Positions 24,865 to 33,944 are shown, counted from the first letter of the stretch. The stretch is 64,000 bases of DNA from UBA1568 sp964488025 (GCA_964488025.1 CAZATJ010000001.1:62001-126000), one strand, 5' to 3'. The notes: generated by a model from the letters alone, not told the origin. Made by a program: numbers and translations.

Positions 24865-26403
24865 ATGTTTCAAAAAATTCCCCTTCCAGTACGAAGCACG
24901 CTGAAAGCCCTCAATGAGGCCGGTTTTGAAGCGTACATTGTCGGAGGATGCGTCCGCGACCTTCTGCTTGATCGCACGCCAAAGGATTGGGACATTACTA
25001 CCTCCGCTCTTCCGGAGAACATTCTCGCGCTCTTCCCTGACAGCTTCTATGAAAATGATTTCGGCACCGTCGGCGTAAAAGTCGAAAGTTTTACCACAAA
25101 ACCTCTGCTCTCTTCCGAAGAGCCACCAGAACAGAACACTGAAAAAGAAGGAAGTGGGAAAGATATCATTGAGGTGACCACCTACCGGACCGAATCAGCA
25201 TACGAAGACAAGCGCCGTCCGAACAGCGTCATTTTCACCTCCTCGCTTTCGGAGGATCTGGCTCGACGGGATTTCACCATCAATGCCATGGCCTACGGCA
25301 AAGGAAGTACCAGCGACTGGGTTTTGATAGATCCATTTTCCGGAGAGAAGGATCTGAAACGCCGGATTATCCGCACTGTGGGCGATCCGAAAAATCGCTT
25401 TGATGAAGATGCTTTGCGTCTCATGCGTGCTATCCGATTTTTGTCAGAGCTTCGTCGTCCGGAAGAGAAAAAAGAAACACAGAATTGGCAAGTCGAAGAA
25501 AAAACACTGGAAGCGATAGTGGCACTTTCTGACAATCTCCGTCACGTCTCGCAGGAGCGCCTCCGTGATGAACTGACCAAGATTCTCCTCTCCAAAAACC
25601 CGGCCTTCGGTATCGACATGCTGCATCAAACAAATCTTCTCCGCTTCATCTTGCCGGAGCTTGAACTTGGCATCGGTGTCACCCAGAATTTGCACCATAT
25701 CTATACTGTCTGGGAACATAATCTCCGCGCCCTAGCCACCTGTCCATCGGAAAAACTCTCGGTGCGGCTAGCCTGCCTCCTCCACGATGTCGGCAAGCCC
25801 CAGACCAAACGAGGCGTCGGTTATCATTCCACCTTTTACAATCATGATCATGTCGGTGCCCGCATTACCGAAAAAGCGCTCACCCGATTACGTTTTCCAA
25901 AAACGGTTGTCAAACAAGCAACGCTCCTCGTCGATAATCACCTCTTCTACTACAATGTCGGAGAGGTCACCGAGGCATCCGTACGCCGTCTCATCCAACG
26001 GGTCGGCCTCCAGAACATGGGCGACTTGATGGCGGTACGCATCGGTGATAGACTGGGTTCTGGCGTTCCTAAGGGAAAAACCTACAAATTACGCCATCTG
26101 GAATACATGATTGAAAAGGTCTCAAAAGATCCCCTTTCCGCCAAGATGCTCGCTATCAAAGGAAATGATCTCATGGAAACGCTCTCCCTTCCGGCCTCGC
26201 CAAAAATCGGGATGCTCTTGGATATCCTGCTCGCGGAAGTCATCGAGCATCCGGAAAAAAATACCCGGCAGATTCTTTTGGCACGAGCACAGGAACTCAA
26301 AGACCATGATCTTCTCTCTCTGCGAAAACTCGCCCAAAAGAAAATCGTCGAGACAAAAAAAGAGGAGGAGGATCAGATTAAAAAACGTCACTGGGTGGAG
26401 TAA
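24865..26403 (+). CDS. cca: CCA tRNA nucleotidyltransferase with HD domain
   Basis: Adds or repairs the 3' CCA of tRNAs. 512 residues: nucleotidyltransferase head with YIVGGCVRDLLL and the metal-binding DWDITT (residues about 20-50), an insert rich in Glu and Lys, RRDFTINAMAY, the RNA-binding neck/body with FDEDALRLMRAIRF, and an HD domain (CLLHDVGKP, then HDHVGA) near residues 310-335. The HD domain may add phosphatase or phosphodiesterase activity. At least two of the three tRNA genes in the window lack an encoded CCA. Confidence 0.96.
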   Translation: MFQKIPLPVRSTLKALNEAGFEAYIVGGCVRDLLLDRTPKDWDITTSALPENILALFPDSFYENDFGTVGVKVESFTTKPLLSSEEPPEQNTEKEGSGKDIIEVTTYRTESAYEDKRRPNSVIFTSSLSEDLARRDFTINAMAYGKGSTSDWVLIDPFSGEKDLKRRIIRTVGDPKNRFDEDALRLMRAIRFLSELRRPEEKKETQNWQVEEKTLEAIVALSDNLRHVSQERLRDELTKILLSKNPAFGIDMLHQTNLLRFILPELELGIGVTQNLHHIYTVWEHNLRALATCPSEKLSVRLACLLHDVGKPQTKRGVGYHSTFYNHDHVGARITEKALTRLRFPKTVVKQATLLVDNHLFYYNVGEVTEASVRRLIQRVGLQNMGDLMAVRIGDRLGSGVPKGKTYKLRHLEYMIEKVSKDPLSAKMLAIKGNDLMETLSLPASPKIGMLLDILLAEVIEHPEKNTRQILLARAQELKDHDLLSLRKLAQKKIVETKKEEEDQIKKRHWVE

Positions 26404-26410
26404 TCAAATT

Positions 26411-26470
26411 CGGGGTGTGGTATAACGGTATTACGCACGATTCGGGTTCGTGTAATCCGGGTTTCCGCCC
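26411..26470 (+). pseudogene. broken tRNA-Pro copy
   Basis: Starts CGGGGTGTGGTATAACGGTA and keeps an anticodon arm identical to the intact tRNA-Pro downstream (CACGATTCGGGTTCGTG). After CCGGGTTT the T-arm is replaced by a double hairpin (26465-26493) and no 3' acceptor strand follows, so it cannot fold as a tRNA. It looks like a tandem duplicate disrupted by a small palindromic element. Confidence 0.75.
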
Positions 26471-26493
26471 AAGGCGGACCAGCCTCGGGCTGG
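26465..26493. repeat. double hairpin element between the tRNA-Pro copies
   Basis: Two adjacent perfect hairpins, CCGCC-CAA-GGCGG (26465-26477) and CCAGCC-TCG-GGCTGG (26479-26493). Similar CCGCC/GGCGG palindromes occur at about 49359-49372 and, more weakly, near 21300. Confidence 0.6.
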
Positions 26494-26504
26494 CAGTTCA
26501 AAAA

Positions 26505-26575
26505 CGGGGTATAGTATAGTGGTAGTACGCACGATTCGGGTTCGTGTGGTTCCGGTTCGATTCCGGGTACCCCGA
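26505..26575 (+). tRNA. tRNA-Pro(CGG)
   Basis: Acceptor CGGGGTA (26505-26511) pairs with TACCCCG (26568-26574). Anticodon stem CACGA/TCGTG encloses TTCGGGT, anticodon CGG. T-arm TCCGG-TTCGATT-CCGGG. CCA is not encoded. Confidence 0.94.
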
Positions 26576-26606
26576 CTGAGCTCACGCTGAAGAAAAAACA
26601 TGCACT

Positions 26607-26921
26607 ATGAAAATTCTCATCAAAAGCATCCCGGAAAATCCAGCCTCGCTCATGCGTCGAGCAGGCTATGTCTTTCAGCGACAAGAAAATGCGGAGATGA
26701 GTTTTGTGCGCGTTTTTTCACAATCGGGATATCCGCGTTTTCATTGTTATACTCAGGTTTCCGGAACCGATCTCACCATCAATCTGCATCTTGATCAGAA
26801 AAAGCACACTTACGGAACGGGCTCGACGAGACATCATGGAGAATATGATGATAACGGCCCAGTCAAAGAGGAAACAGAAAGGCTCATCAAGCTTTTCGGT
26901 GAGCAAGCGAGTATTCTATAA
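26607..26921 (+). CDS. unknown small protein between tRNA genes
   Basis: 104 residues, soluble, no signal or membrane segment. Composition is balanced and rich in His and Glu; the middle (SGYPRFHCYTQVSGTDLTIN) looks like beta strands and the region KKHTYGTGSTRHHGEYDD has several histidines that might bind metal. I do not recognise the family. The frame fills the space between two tRNA genes and reads like a genuine protein. Confidence 0.68.
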   Translation: MKILIKSIPENPASLMRRAGYVFQRQENAEMSFVRVFSQSGYPRFHCYTQVSGTDLTINLHLDQKKHTYGTGSTRHHGEYDDNGPVKEETERLIKLFGEQASIL

Positions 26922-26928
26922 AAATACA

Positions 26929-27014
26929 GCCGAGATGGTGGAACGGTAGACACACTAGCCTTAGGAGCTAGCGGGAGCAATCCCATGAGAGTTCGAGTCT
27001 CTCTCTCGGCACCA
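26929..27014 (+). tRNA. tRNA-Leu(TAG)
   Basis: Acceptor GCCGAGA (26929-26935) pairs with TCTCGGC (27004-27010), followed by encoded ACCA. Anticodon loop CTTAGGA gives TAG at 26962-26964. A variable arm (GGGAGCAATCCC) fits a class II leucine tRNA. Confidence 0.96.
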
Positions 27015-27041
27015 TCGAACAGAAAAAATATCCGTAATAAA

Positions 27042-27076
27042 AGCCGCCTCGATTATTCCTTCCAAGGCGGCTGTTA
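27042..27076. terminator. shared terminator between tRNA-Leu and the secretion-like operon
   Basis: AGCCGCCT (27042-27049) pairs with AGGCGGCT (27065-27072). The plus side continues GTTATTTATT, the minus side TTTATTA, so it can act both ways and closes the operon at 27099-38941. Confidence 0.88.
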
Positions 27077-27098
27077 TTTATTGAGGCGCAAAGAAAAT

Positions 27099-29957
27099 TT
27101 ATTTTCGCTTACCAGAAGAAGAAAAAATGGCTTGTTCAGGAAGCAGTGTCAGAACAAATCGAGCGGTGAAAAGAACCAAAATAGCGCTGAGGAGAACCCT
27201 GAACGAGAACATAAGTGATGTCGGAATATAGGAAGAAATGGCAGCCAGATATTTTTTGGTTCCCTGAAGCGTCCCCTGGGCGAAACCGGACTCCTTGAGC
27301 TCCACCTGAATAGAGGCTGAAAAGTGAATTTCCGTCGACTCAAGCGGCGAAATATTCCAAATATCACGCAATGCCCGTCGAACATCTTGTGATTGGGTGA
27401 TTGAGGTCGCCAAAGCAATATTATAAACATCCGGCGGCGATTTGAGCGCAGAAAAGGTAATTCCCATAGGAAAAGCCTCATTTATGAGGATATTATCCAC
27501 CGTCCATTGACGAGGAGGAGCCCCCAGAGCGAGAAAGTTTGGCAGGTAAGCCGCCCTAAATGAGAAATCTTCACCGGAAAAACCCTCAAAGACCGAGTCG
27601 CTGTATGCGCTGCAAAAACCGCCGCTACATGCCAAAGAAGCCGCTCCATCAACATCCTTGTACTGCCCGACGAGTTTCGGCCAAGCCGTGCCTAAATCGG
27701 CGGATTCGATGGAAAGCACCGGAGCGATAACATGGAACGTGCGAGCAAGTGCCACTGTTTTTCCGGTGACTGTATCATTGGCGGTCAGAGTCACCGTGTA
27801 CGTCTCTCCTGCTTCCCCAGTTACCGGAAAAAAGTTGACGAAATTCTGCTGCCCAATCGTGATATTTCCAAAAGCATCTTCTTCACAATCTTGGGAAACA
27901 ACTAAGCGATTACAAAGAAGTTCCGCTCCATTGATAGTCCACTGAAAATTTGTCAAATTAGTCGGGTCAACTCTCAGTCCGATGACTTCATTTTTGATAA
28001 TGCGACAAGCCACCCTATCAAGCGGATCATCATTGCAAATAATATCCGGGCTTAGGGCAACCTGCATCGTCGATCCTATCAAAACAGGATTCACTTTATA
28101 AGCGGAAATTTTCTGTCCGGTAGAAGTGAATTTTACCACCACATCGCTTTTCCCCTTGCGAACAGCCCCACTCGAAAAGTTCTCCGATGCCTTTACCGTA
28201 AAACGCAGATACCCGATACCACCAATCAGATAGCTCCCTAATGTGTTCCCAGCCAGAAGCGTGGTTGCATTGTTTAAAATATCGAGCTTGAGTCGTACTG
28301 AGTCAAGCGCCGCGCCCTTAACATTACCGAGCAGCTTCAGCGCCTGAAGATCACTCGTCACATTTGCGGAAATAAGAGACCCGCTATTTCTGAATTGGGC
28401 GTTATTACTCAGTTCCACGTCCCACTCAAACAGTATTTCACTTAAGCTACGACCAGGGTTTCCCACGCTGGCCTGAGCAACGACGAAGTCGCCGCCACCC
28501 TCCGGCAGTCCGGTCGTCGCATCAACCGACTCATCATTAATCGGGGTATCAGGAGTCGCTGAAACACCGATATCCAAGATAGTGGCCTGACCACCTTGCG
28601 TCGGATCAACCAGGTTTCTTTCCAGACATCTGTTGAGATCAAAATCGGCCGAGAGCATTGTCACCGTATACCCCTTAATCGACTCTACAAATGACCCGAG
28701 TCCGGTCGCAAGGGTTATTGGACAATCCTTTTTGGAAAAAGCCCACATAATCATCGCTGAAGAATCGTCATATTTCGTTGCAAACATTGATGTTCCTTCA
28801 ATCGCCACCCCTATCTGATCGCCGGCGGAATAATTCCAAGTGATACTACTCTGACTCAACCCAACAGTATTAGCCTCATCCTTATTTCCGTTATCAGCCG
28901 TATCCGAATCGGCAGGATTCGTTCCCCAGAACTCTTCTTCATTTGCGCCAAATATCCCATCCCCATTGGTAAATCCTGGTACTATCGGAAAAAGATGCTG
29001 ACAAGCGCGAGTGATCCCGCCTCCGCTGCTGCATGATGTGAGAGGAGAACCGCTCGAACAAAGGAAGGATTCTGTCTCTGCTATATTCGATGGTACACAA
29101 TAGGGGACTCCGACACCACAAGCAGCTCCCCCGCTACTACATACAGGCAGCCCAGCCGCATGACAGACGGTCCCATCGACAAACTCAAATGCCGGACCGG
29201 AAGTGCCAGGGGTCGGTGGAACAGGAACAGTAGGATCTGAACCGCCATCTCCCGGAATGACTATATCTATCGGATTCACCTCGGTATCGCCCTGCAAACA
29301 CACGGCTATAGTGCCACTGGGACAATCGAAACTGACATTGCCTGATTCTCCGAGCTCATATTTTTTTCCAGATTTCGGATCATCAACGTAACAGTGATCA
29401 TTGGTACCAACCCGATTATCCCCGCCATACCGAGCCTTGTAGCCATCGTTATCAGTATCCGATCCATAGCTGGCCTCAGCTTTGTCAAAACCATTCTGAG
29501 CGATAATCTTCGCGGCATCTACCTTCCAATCGTTTACAGTGATTCTCCCATCGCCATCACTATCACACAAAGCAAGATTCCCTCCACCGATATTACATTC
29601 GACACGCTTAAGATACCAGGTGTAATACAAATCCGTCTCGTTGGTGGAAAAGTACATTGGAAAAGCTTTGGCAGTGATTTTTTCTCCCGGCTTGGGGTCG
29701 CTTGGATTGAAAAAGAGGGAAACCTCGGGTGCTGGTTTTTTATTATCGGCGGTGTTGAAACTTTCCCCCTGACTCTGGATACTTCCAGTATCAAGATGGT
29801 ATCTTTTTTCCATATCGGAAAACACCGAAGAAGGAGAAGGTATCTTGGGACCACTGAAAAGTCCGGCAGAGGCCGGAAGGGTGCTCATGACAAAAAAATG
29901 CAAAAGGACAAGGACATTCAGGAGCACTTTTTGTTTTTTTCGAAAAAATCCAATCAT
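27099..29957 (-). CDS. large secreted cysteine-rich surface protein, last gene of the operon
   Basis: 952 residues from the ATG at 29955-29957 (MIGFFRKKQK); a TTG seven codons earlier overlaps the previous stop and is possible. The first 32 residues form a signal peptide ending LPASA. The exported part has many cysteines and calcium-loop motifs: CDSDGDGRITVND (dockerin/EF-hand-like, near residue 135), SDTDNDGY, and NPADSDTADNGNKDEANT. A Pro/Gly/Ser linker and several beta-sandwich-like repeats follow (ETYTVTLTANDTVTGKTV). A membrane helix near the C-terminus (about 905-925) anchors it, leaving a short cytoplasmic tail. Probably a surface or adhesin-like part of the secretion-type apparatus (inference); no family recognised. 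Confidence 0.8.
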   Translation of the reverse strand: MIGFFRKKQKVLLNVLVLLHFFVMSTLPASAGLFSGPKIPSPSSVFSDMEKRYHLDTGSIQSQGESFNTADNKKPAPEVSLFFNPSDPKPGEKITAKAFPMYFSTNETDLYYTWYLKRVECNIGGGNLALCDSDGDGRITVNDWKVDAAKIIAQNGFDKAEASYGSDTDNDGYKARYGGDNRVGTNDHCYVDDPKSGKKYELGESGNVSFDCPSGTIAVCLQGDTEVNPIDIVIPGDGGSDPTVPVPPTPGTSGPAFEFVDGTVCHAAGLPVCSSGGAACGVGVPYCVPSNIAETESFLCSSGSPLTSCSSGGGITRACQHLFPIVPGFTNGDGIFGANEEEFWGTNPADSDTADNGNKDEANTVGLSQSSITWNYSAGDQIGVAIEGTSMFATKYDDSSAMIMWAFSKKDCPITLATGLGSFVESIKGYTVTMLSADFDLNRCLERNLVDPTQGGQATILDIGVSATPDTPINDESVDATTGLPEGGGDFVVAQASVGNPGRSLSEILFEWDVELSNNAQFRNSGSLISANVTSDLQALKLLGNVKGAALDSVRLKLDILNNATTLLAGNTLGSYLIGGIGYLRFTVKASENFSSGAVRKGKSDVVVKFTSTGQKISAYKVNPVLIGSTMQVALSPDIICNDDPLDRVACRIIKNEVIGLRVDPTNLTNFQWTINGAELLCNRLVVSQDCEEDAFGNITIGQQNFVNFFPVTGEAGETYTVTLTANDTVTGKTVALARTFHVIAPVLSIESADLGTAWPKLVGQYKDVDGAASLACSGGFCSAYSDSVFEGFSGEDFSFRAAYLPNFLALGAPPRQWTVDNILINEAFPMGITFSALKSPPDVYNIALATSITQSQDVRRALRDIWNISPLESTEIHFSASIQVELKESGFAQGTLQGTKKYLAAISSYIPTSLMFSFRVLLSAILVLFTARFVLTLLPEQAIFSSSGKRK

Positions 29958-29974
29958 ATATTTACGAAGAGATG

Positions 29975-30628
29975 TCAACGAATAACGAGAAGGAATACAT
30001 CGGTCAAGAAAAAGAAGAGCCAGCTGGCCGCCCAGGAATACCAGAGCGATTGAGAAAAATAGGCGATAAGACCGGCAAAAGGACTAAAAATGATGAGCGG
30101 AGCGCTCTGCCAGGAAATGTCACCCGAAAGAAAGAGCAGTCCGACAAAAAAGATTGCTTGAAAAAACACTGCCCAAATTCCGAAAGATCGGAGCCAGAGC
30201 AATTGTACCAGGCCGCGGAAGAATGCCTCATACAAGAGCGTTGCCAACGAGGCAAAAACTAATTCGTACAAGAGAAACCAGAGAAAACTTTTCTGCACGC
30301 TCACCGGGAAGAAGTATTCCTCTGTCAGGTTTGTATACCGACTGAGGAAAAAAACCGCTACCAGTGCCAGTGCCACGGAAATCATTCCGGACAATATGCC
30401 AAGAAATATTTTCCCCTCCTGCCAGCCCCAATTTTTCAAGGACTCTTTCAATACTATTCTACTATATAATATCGGAACCACCAAGAAAAAGGTAATACTG
30501 ACCAAGAGCGTCTGAAATATTGGATTGATTTTTTCGCTCTGGCTGAAAAACCCCAAGAAAAACACCGAAAACACCACCAGGAGCCCGGTAACAATGAAAC
30601 GCTTATTGAGAAAAATTTCTTTCGTCAT
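29975..30628 (-). CDS. CPBP-like multi-pass membrane protein, protease motifs degenerate
   Basis: 217 residues with about six membrane helices. LLYEAFFRGLVQLLWLRSFG resembles motif 1 of CPBP/CAAX-type intramembrane proteases (EExxxR), but the first Glu is Tyr, and the histidines expected in motifs 2 and 3 are absent (VFFQAIFFVGLL; SWAASWLFFF). It is therefore likely not a protease and may be a structural relative. It lies 5 bases after the previous gene and 17 before the large secreted protein. Confidence 0.7.
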   Translation of the reverse strand: MTKEIFLNKRFIVTGLLVVFSVFFLGFFSQSEKINPIFQTLLVSITFFLVVPILYSRIVLKESLKNWGWQEGKIFLGILSGMISVALALVAVFFLSRYTNLTEEYFFPVSVQKSFLWFLLYELVFASLATLLYEAFFRGLVQLLWLRSFGIWAVFFQAIFFVGLLFLSGDISWQSAPLIIFSPFAGLIAYFSQSLWYSWAASWLFFFLTDVFLLVIR

Positions 30629-30633
30629 ATCGT

Positions 30634-31116
30634 TTATATTACTTTTTGTACTGACACGCCCTGATATTGAGGCTCATTGGCCGCCTCCTGCGCCTCCGCT
30701 GCTCGCGTCTTCTGATACTCGCGGATCATCTGGGCGTTGGTCTGCATCCCTGTTATTTCCGACAACTCTTTTCTCGCCTGATCAGCAAGTTTCTTGGCCT
30801 GATAATAAGCATAGAGCACGCAGATGGTCGAGAAAGGAATCAGATTCACCGCCGGAATCACATCGAACAGTGAAAGGAAGAAAATAACAATCCGTACTTT
30901 CCATTTTCCCTTTCCCCACAAGAAAACGAACAGATAGACCGTGATGAAAAGGCCGAGGAGGTTGCCGACAATGGGAATGAAGTCAAGTAGGCCATCCTTC
31001 ATAATGGCAAACGCCAAGGCCGGAATGAATGGGGTAAAGTCGCCATTCTTAATCGCCTTGCGCGCCTGAAACGCCATCCGCGCCGCCTCCTTTATGACAT
31101 CATATCGTGCCCCCAT
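30634..31116 (-). CDS. unknown membrane protein of the secretion-like operon
   Basis: 160 residues. Two or three hydrophobic segments (FIPIVGNLLGLFITVYLFVFLW around 45-70; VRIVIFFLSLFDVIPAVNLIPF around 74-100) are followed by a charged helical tail (AKKLADQARKELSEITG) probably in the cytoplasm. I do not recognise a family. Located between virB4 (30 bases upstream) and the CPBP-like gene (5 bases downstream), so it belongs to the operon. Confidence 0.75.
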   Translation of the reverse strand: MGARYDVIKEAARMAFQARKAIKNGDFTPFIPALAFAIMKDGLLDFIPIVGNLLGLFITVYLFVFLWGKGKWKVRIVIFFLSLFDVIPAVNLIPFSTICVLYAYYQAKKLADQARKELSEITGMQTNAQMIREYQKTRAAEAQEAANEPQYQGVSVQKVI

Positions 31117-31146
31117 AGACAGAATCCCTTTTCAAAAAATATCCAG

Positions 31147-33144
31147 CTAATTCCCCGCGTCAAAATCCCGTTTGGCTTCCTCGATTTCCAAAAGCTGCCG
31201 TGGGTCGGAAGTAATAATCTGATCCTCGCTGTAAGACGCGATTACTTTGATGGCAGCATGTTTGGTACCGGCAAAAAAGATGCCTTCTCCAACATTGCTC
31301 TCCAAAAGGAGAAACTTCTCGTGATCGGTCAGGAAAAAGGTTTCGGCAATCAGATCAATCGAGGACGGCGATTGCCGCAACAGAAGCTGGAGTGACGAGT
31401 TGGTAATAATCGGCTTGCCGTAACGCGACGACATGAAGTCGCTGATATCCTGCGTGATAGTCGTCAGCCCCGTGTAGTATTTGCGACAACGCTTGGCGAT
31501 ACCGAAGAGGAATCCGGCAGCGTCTTCATGCTGCATCATCACCCAGGCCTCGTCCACCACAATCACCCGTTTCTTCATGTGCGTCCGAATCTCATTCCAC
31601 ACGAACTGGAGAATGATATACATGGCAATCGGTCGCAACTCCTCCTCGAGATCGCGGATATTAAATGCCACCAGCTGATTATTCATTTCGATGTTGGTCT
31701 GCTTATCGAGAAATCCTCCGAAAATCCCTTCCGTATAACGCTCAAGACGGATGGAAAGCGATTCGGCTCCATCCATATTCTGAAGCACCGCGTAGAGGTC
31801 GGACATGGTCGGAAATGACGAAGCATCCAACTGGGAATAATCACTGACCTGGGTAATGTCACGAATAGCATACGTTTCCCGGATGGCCCGGTCGAGAATG
31901 GAGTCCTCTTCCGGAGTCACCGAACCAAGCATAAGGTGGAGAAGTCCAATCAGGTTGGCAACCGCGCTCCGAAATACCCCCTGAACATCCTCATCATCCA
32001 CCCTCCTTGGCAGATCGAATGGGTTGAGGTGGGCATCGGAATTGAGAGAAATATTGAGAAAAGTGCCTCCCACCGCATCACAGAGATGTTTGTATTCATT
32101 TTCCGGATCGATAATAATGACACTCGCACCGAACATCATGGAGCGGAGCACCTCGAGCTTCACGGTATAACTTTTTCCGGCACCGGATTTGGCGAAAACG
32201 ACCATGTTGGCATTTTCCATCTTGAAACGATCGAATAGTATCAGTCCGTTATTATGGCGATTGATTCCGAAAAGCACCCCTTGATTGGATGAAAGGTCGG
32301 AAGAGACAAAGGGAAAGGTAGTCGAAAGAGGCTCGGTATTCAGGTTATTAGCCACATCAAGGACATCGTTCGCGAGTGGCCGAGTCGCGGCGAAACCCTG
32401 ATCCATTCGGAGTACCGCGGCCTTGGTATACACTAACTGAGCTTCAAGAATCGATTGAATAGCACTACACTTGTCCGTCAGGTCGCCTTCGTCCTTACCG
32501 AAAATGGTCATATATATGCCGAAACGGAAAAATTTTTCCGTCCCCTGCAAGAGGCTGTTCCGTAAATTTTCTATATCTTCAAGTGCCGTTTCAAGCATTG
32601 GATCGCGAATCTTCCCGTCCTCTGCCTCGATATGAATCTGTGACTGGACCTGGGTTGCCGATTTGCGAAGATTCTTCATAATCTCTCCGGTATCAATCGG
32701 ATGAATGAAGAGCGCCGCATCCATGCTAAAGTCGATATTGATAATCGGCGAAAACCAGTTTGTCGAAAGAAACCGCGGATAAGCGACAACAAAATAGGTG
32801 CGCGAAAGGACATTGCCGATCTGCATGGTATTAGGACCAAGTTTGACGGCCGGAGGAGCGATCAGGTCTTTCAGCGTGGCGATGCCCTGGTGATAGAGAG
32901 CGTCTGTCTCTTTGGAGGCTTCAACATTCTTTCCTGATAAAGAAAGACTACTCACCGAGGTGATAGATGCCGGTGCCACATACGGCATCGGATTGATTGG
33001 TTCGGGAGTTTTCTCCGAGATAGCCACTGCCTCCTCGGGCAGCGACTGCGATACCGCCGATTTTTTGGACGGTACGAACGACGGTGACACCAGGTCCCAC
33101 AAGTCGGCTTTCGCGCTTTTTTTGAGAGTGATTCTCTTATCCAT
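31147..33144 (-). CDS. VirB4/TraC-type secretion ATPase
   Basis: Motor ATPase of type IV secretion systems. 665 residues: N-terminal linker, VirB4 middle domain (VVAYPRFLSTNWFSPIIN; RFGIYMTIFG), then the RecA-like domain with Walker A AKSGAGKS (318-325), the VirB4 box DPENEY (346-351), Walker B RVIVVDEAWVMM (Asp531-Glu532) and TTITQDISDFM. All nucleotide-binding residues are intact. The N-terminal part normally fused to VirB4 is encoded by the gene just upstream (11 bases between them). Confidence 0.93.
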   Translation of the reverse strand: MDKRITLKKSAKADLWDLVSPSFVPSKKSAVSQSLPEEAVAISEKTPEPINPMPYVAPASITSVSSLSLSGKNVEASKETDALYHQGIATLKDLIAPPAVKLGPNTMQIGNVLSRTYFVVAYPRFLSTNWFSPIINIDFSMDAALFIHPIDTGEIMKNLRKSATQVQSQIHIEAEDGKIRDPMLETALEDIENLRNSLLQGTEKFFRFGIYMTIFGKDEGDLTDKCSAIQSILEAQLVYTKAAVLRMDQGFAATRPLANDVLDVANNLNTEPLSTTFPFVSSDLSSNQGVLFGINRHNNGLILFDRFKMENANMVVFAKSGAGKSYTVKLEVLRSMMFGASVIIIDPENEYKHLCDAVGGTFLNISLNSDAHLNPFDLPRRVDDEDVQGVFRSAVANLIGLLHLMLGSVTPEEDSILDRAIRETYAIRDITQVSDYSQLDASSFPTMSDLYAVLQNMDGAESLSIRLERYTEGIFGGFLDKQTNIEMNNQLVAFNIRDLEEELRPIAMYIILQFVWNEIRTHMKKRVIVVDEAWVMMQHEDAAGFLFGIAKRCRKYYTGLTTITQDISDFMSSRYGKPIITNSSLQLLLRQSPSSIDLIAETFFLTDHEKFLLLESNVGEGIFFAGTKHAAIKVIASYSEDQIITSDPRQLLEIEEAKRDFDAGN

Positions 33145-33155
33145 GAGAGATGAAA

Positions 33156-33836
33156 TTATGAGAGTTCGATATCTCCCACGTTCTTCAGATCGGTGGTCGT
33201 AAAGAGCGAAGGATTATAGCTGTTATACAGAAGTTCAATAACCTCCTCGGTCTTAAGTTGTGTTACTTTGACACCCGTGGCAGAAAGCGCCTGTGCGATA
33301 TGATCTACGCGTTGAAACAATTGACTCTTGTAGGTTTCGAAAATTCCCCCCTTGGAGTGAGTCGCCTGTTTCGGGCTGAAAATACCCCCCAGTTTCGTGA
33401 AGAGACCGCCCGCCTTATCTTCGGCCGAAGAAAAAGGAACAATAATGTAGAAAAACTTGGACATAATATTGGAAACTTCGCTCAGATTTTTGATGAAGCC
33501 CCTATACTCGCCAATCTGAAAACGAAGCAGTTCATTTTCCTGCTGCCGCTCCTCCGCATCCAACTGTTCCATATAGGGAGTGATATTAAATCGGCGCGAC
33601 TGGATGACAATCTGCACAGGAAAATCAAGCGAATTCAAAAATGACTGGTACTGAGCGATGATAGCCTCCTGCTCTTGGCTTGACTTGAGATCGAAGTTGA
33701 GCGAAGAAACTAAAAGTACCGCCCGAAGCGCCCCCGTCTTGAGAACGATAATGCCGTCCCGCAACTCTTCCACATCGACATACTGTTGCGTGCTGGAAGC
33801 GCCGGCGCTTTTCTTTTTTGGTTTCAAAAATTCCAT
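33156..33836 (-). CDS. VirB4 N-terminal domain (TraC-like) as a separate protein
   Basis: 226 residues from the ATG at 33834-33836; three codons of alternative upstream frame are not used. YVDVEELRDGIIVLKTGALRAVLLVSSLNFDLKS matches the N-terminal domain of VirB4/TraC proteins, including the N-terminal half of the conserved fold; FPVQIVIQSRRFNITPYMEQL follows. No Walker motifs. It ends 11 bases before the ATPase gene, so the two probably form one split VirB4. Its leader is an imperfect inverted repeat. Confidence 0.82.
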   Translation of the reverse strand: MEFLKPKKKSAGASSTQQYVDVEELRDGIIVLKTGALRAVLLVSSLNFDLKSSQEQEAIIAQYQSFLNSLDFPVQIVIQSRRFNITPYMEQLDAEERQQENELLRFQIGEYRGFIKNLSEVSNIMSKFFYIIVPFSSAEDKAGGLFTKLGGIFSPKQATHSKGGIFETYKSQLFQRVDHIAQALSATGVKVTQLKTEEVIELLYNSYNPSLFTTTDLKNVGDIELS

Positions 33837-33944
33837 ACAAACCAACTATCAATTATCAATCAGCAATAAACTCTTCGCCCTCACTCCTCCTCGTTTTCTG
33901 TTGACTGCTTTTTGGCTATCCGTTATCTGTTGATTGTTATTTGT
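33837..33944. repeat. AT-rich inverted repeat upstream of the split virB4
   Basis: On the plus strand CCAACTATCAATTATCAATC AGCAATAAA is imperfectly mirrored by GTTATCTGTTGATTGTTATT and TGTTTATTGTC about 50 bases on. It ends a few bases before the ATG at 33836. No gene in it. Confidence 0.5.

Noticed and set aside
26411..26470. First tRNA-Pro copy as a functional tRNA
   Set aside because: It has no T-arm of the correct form and no 3' acceptor strand.
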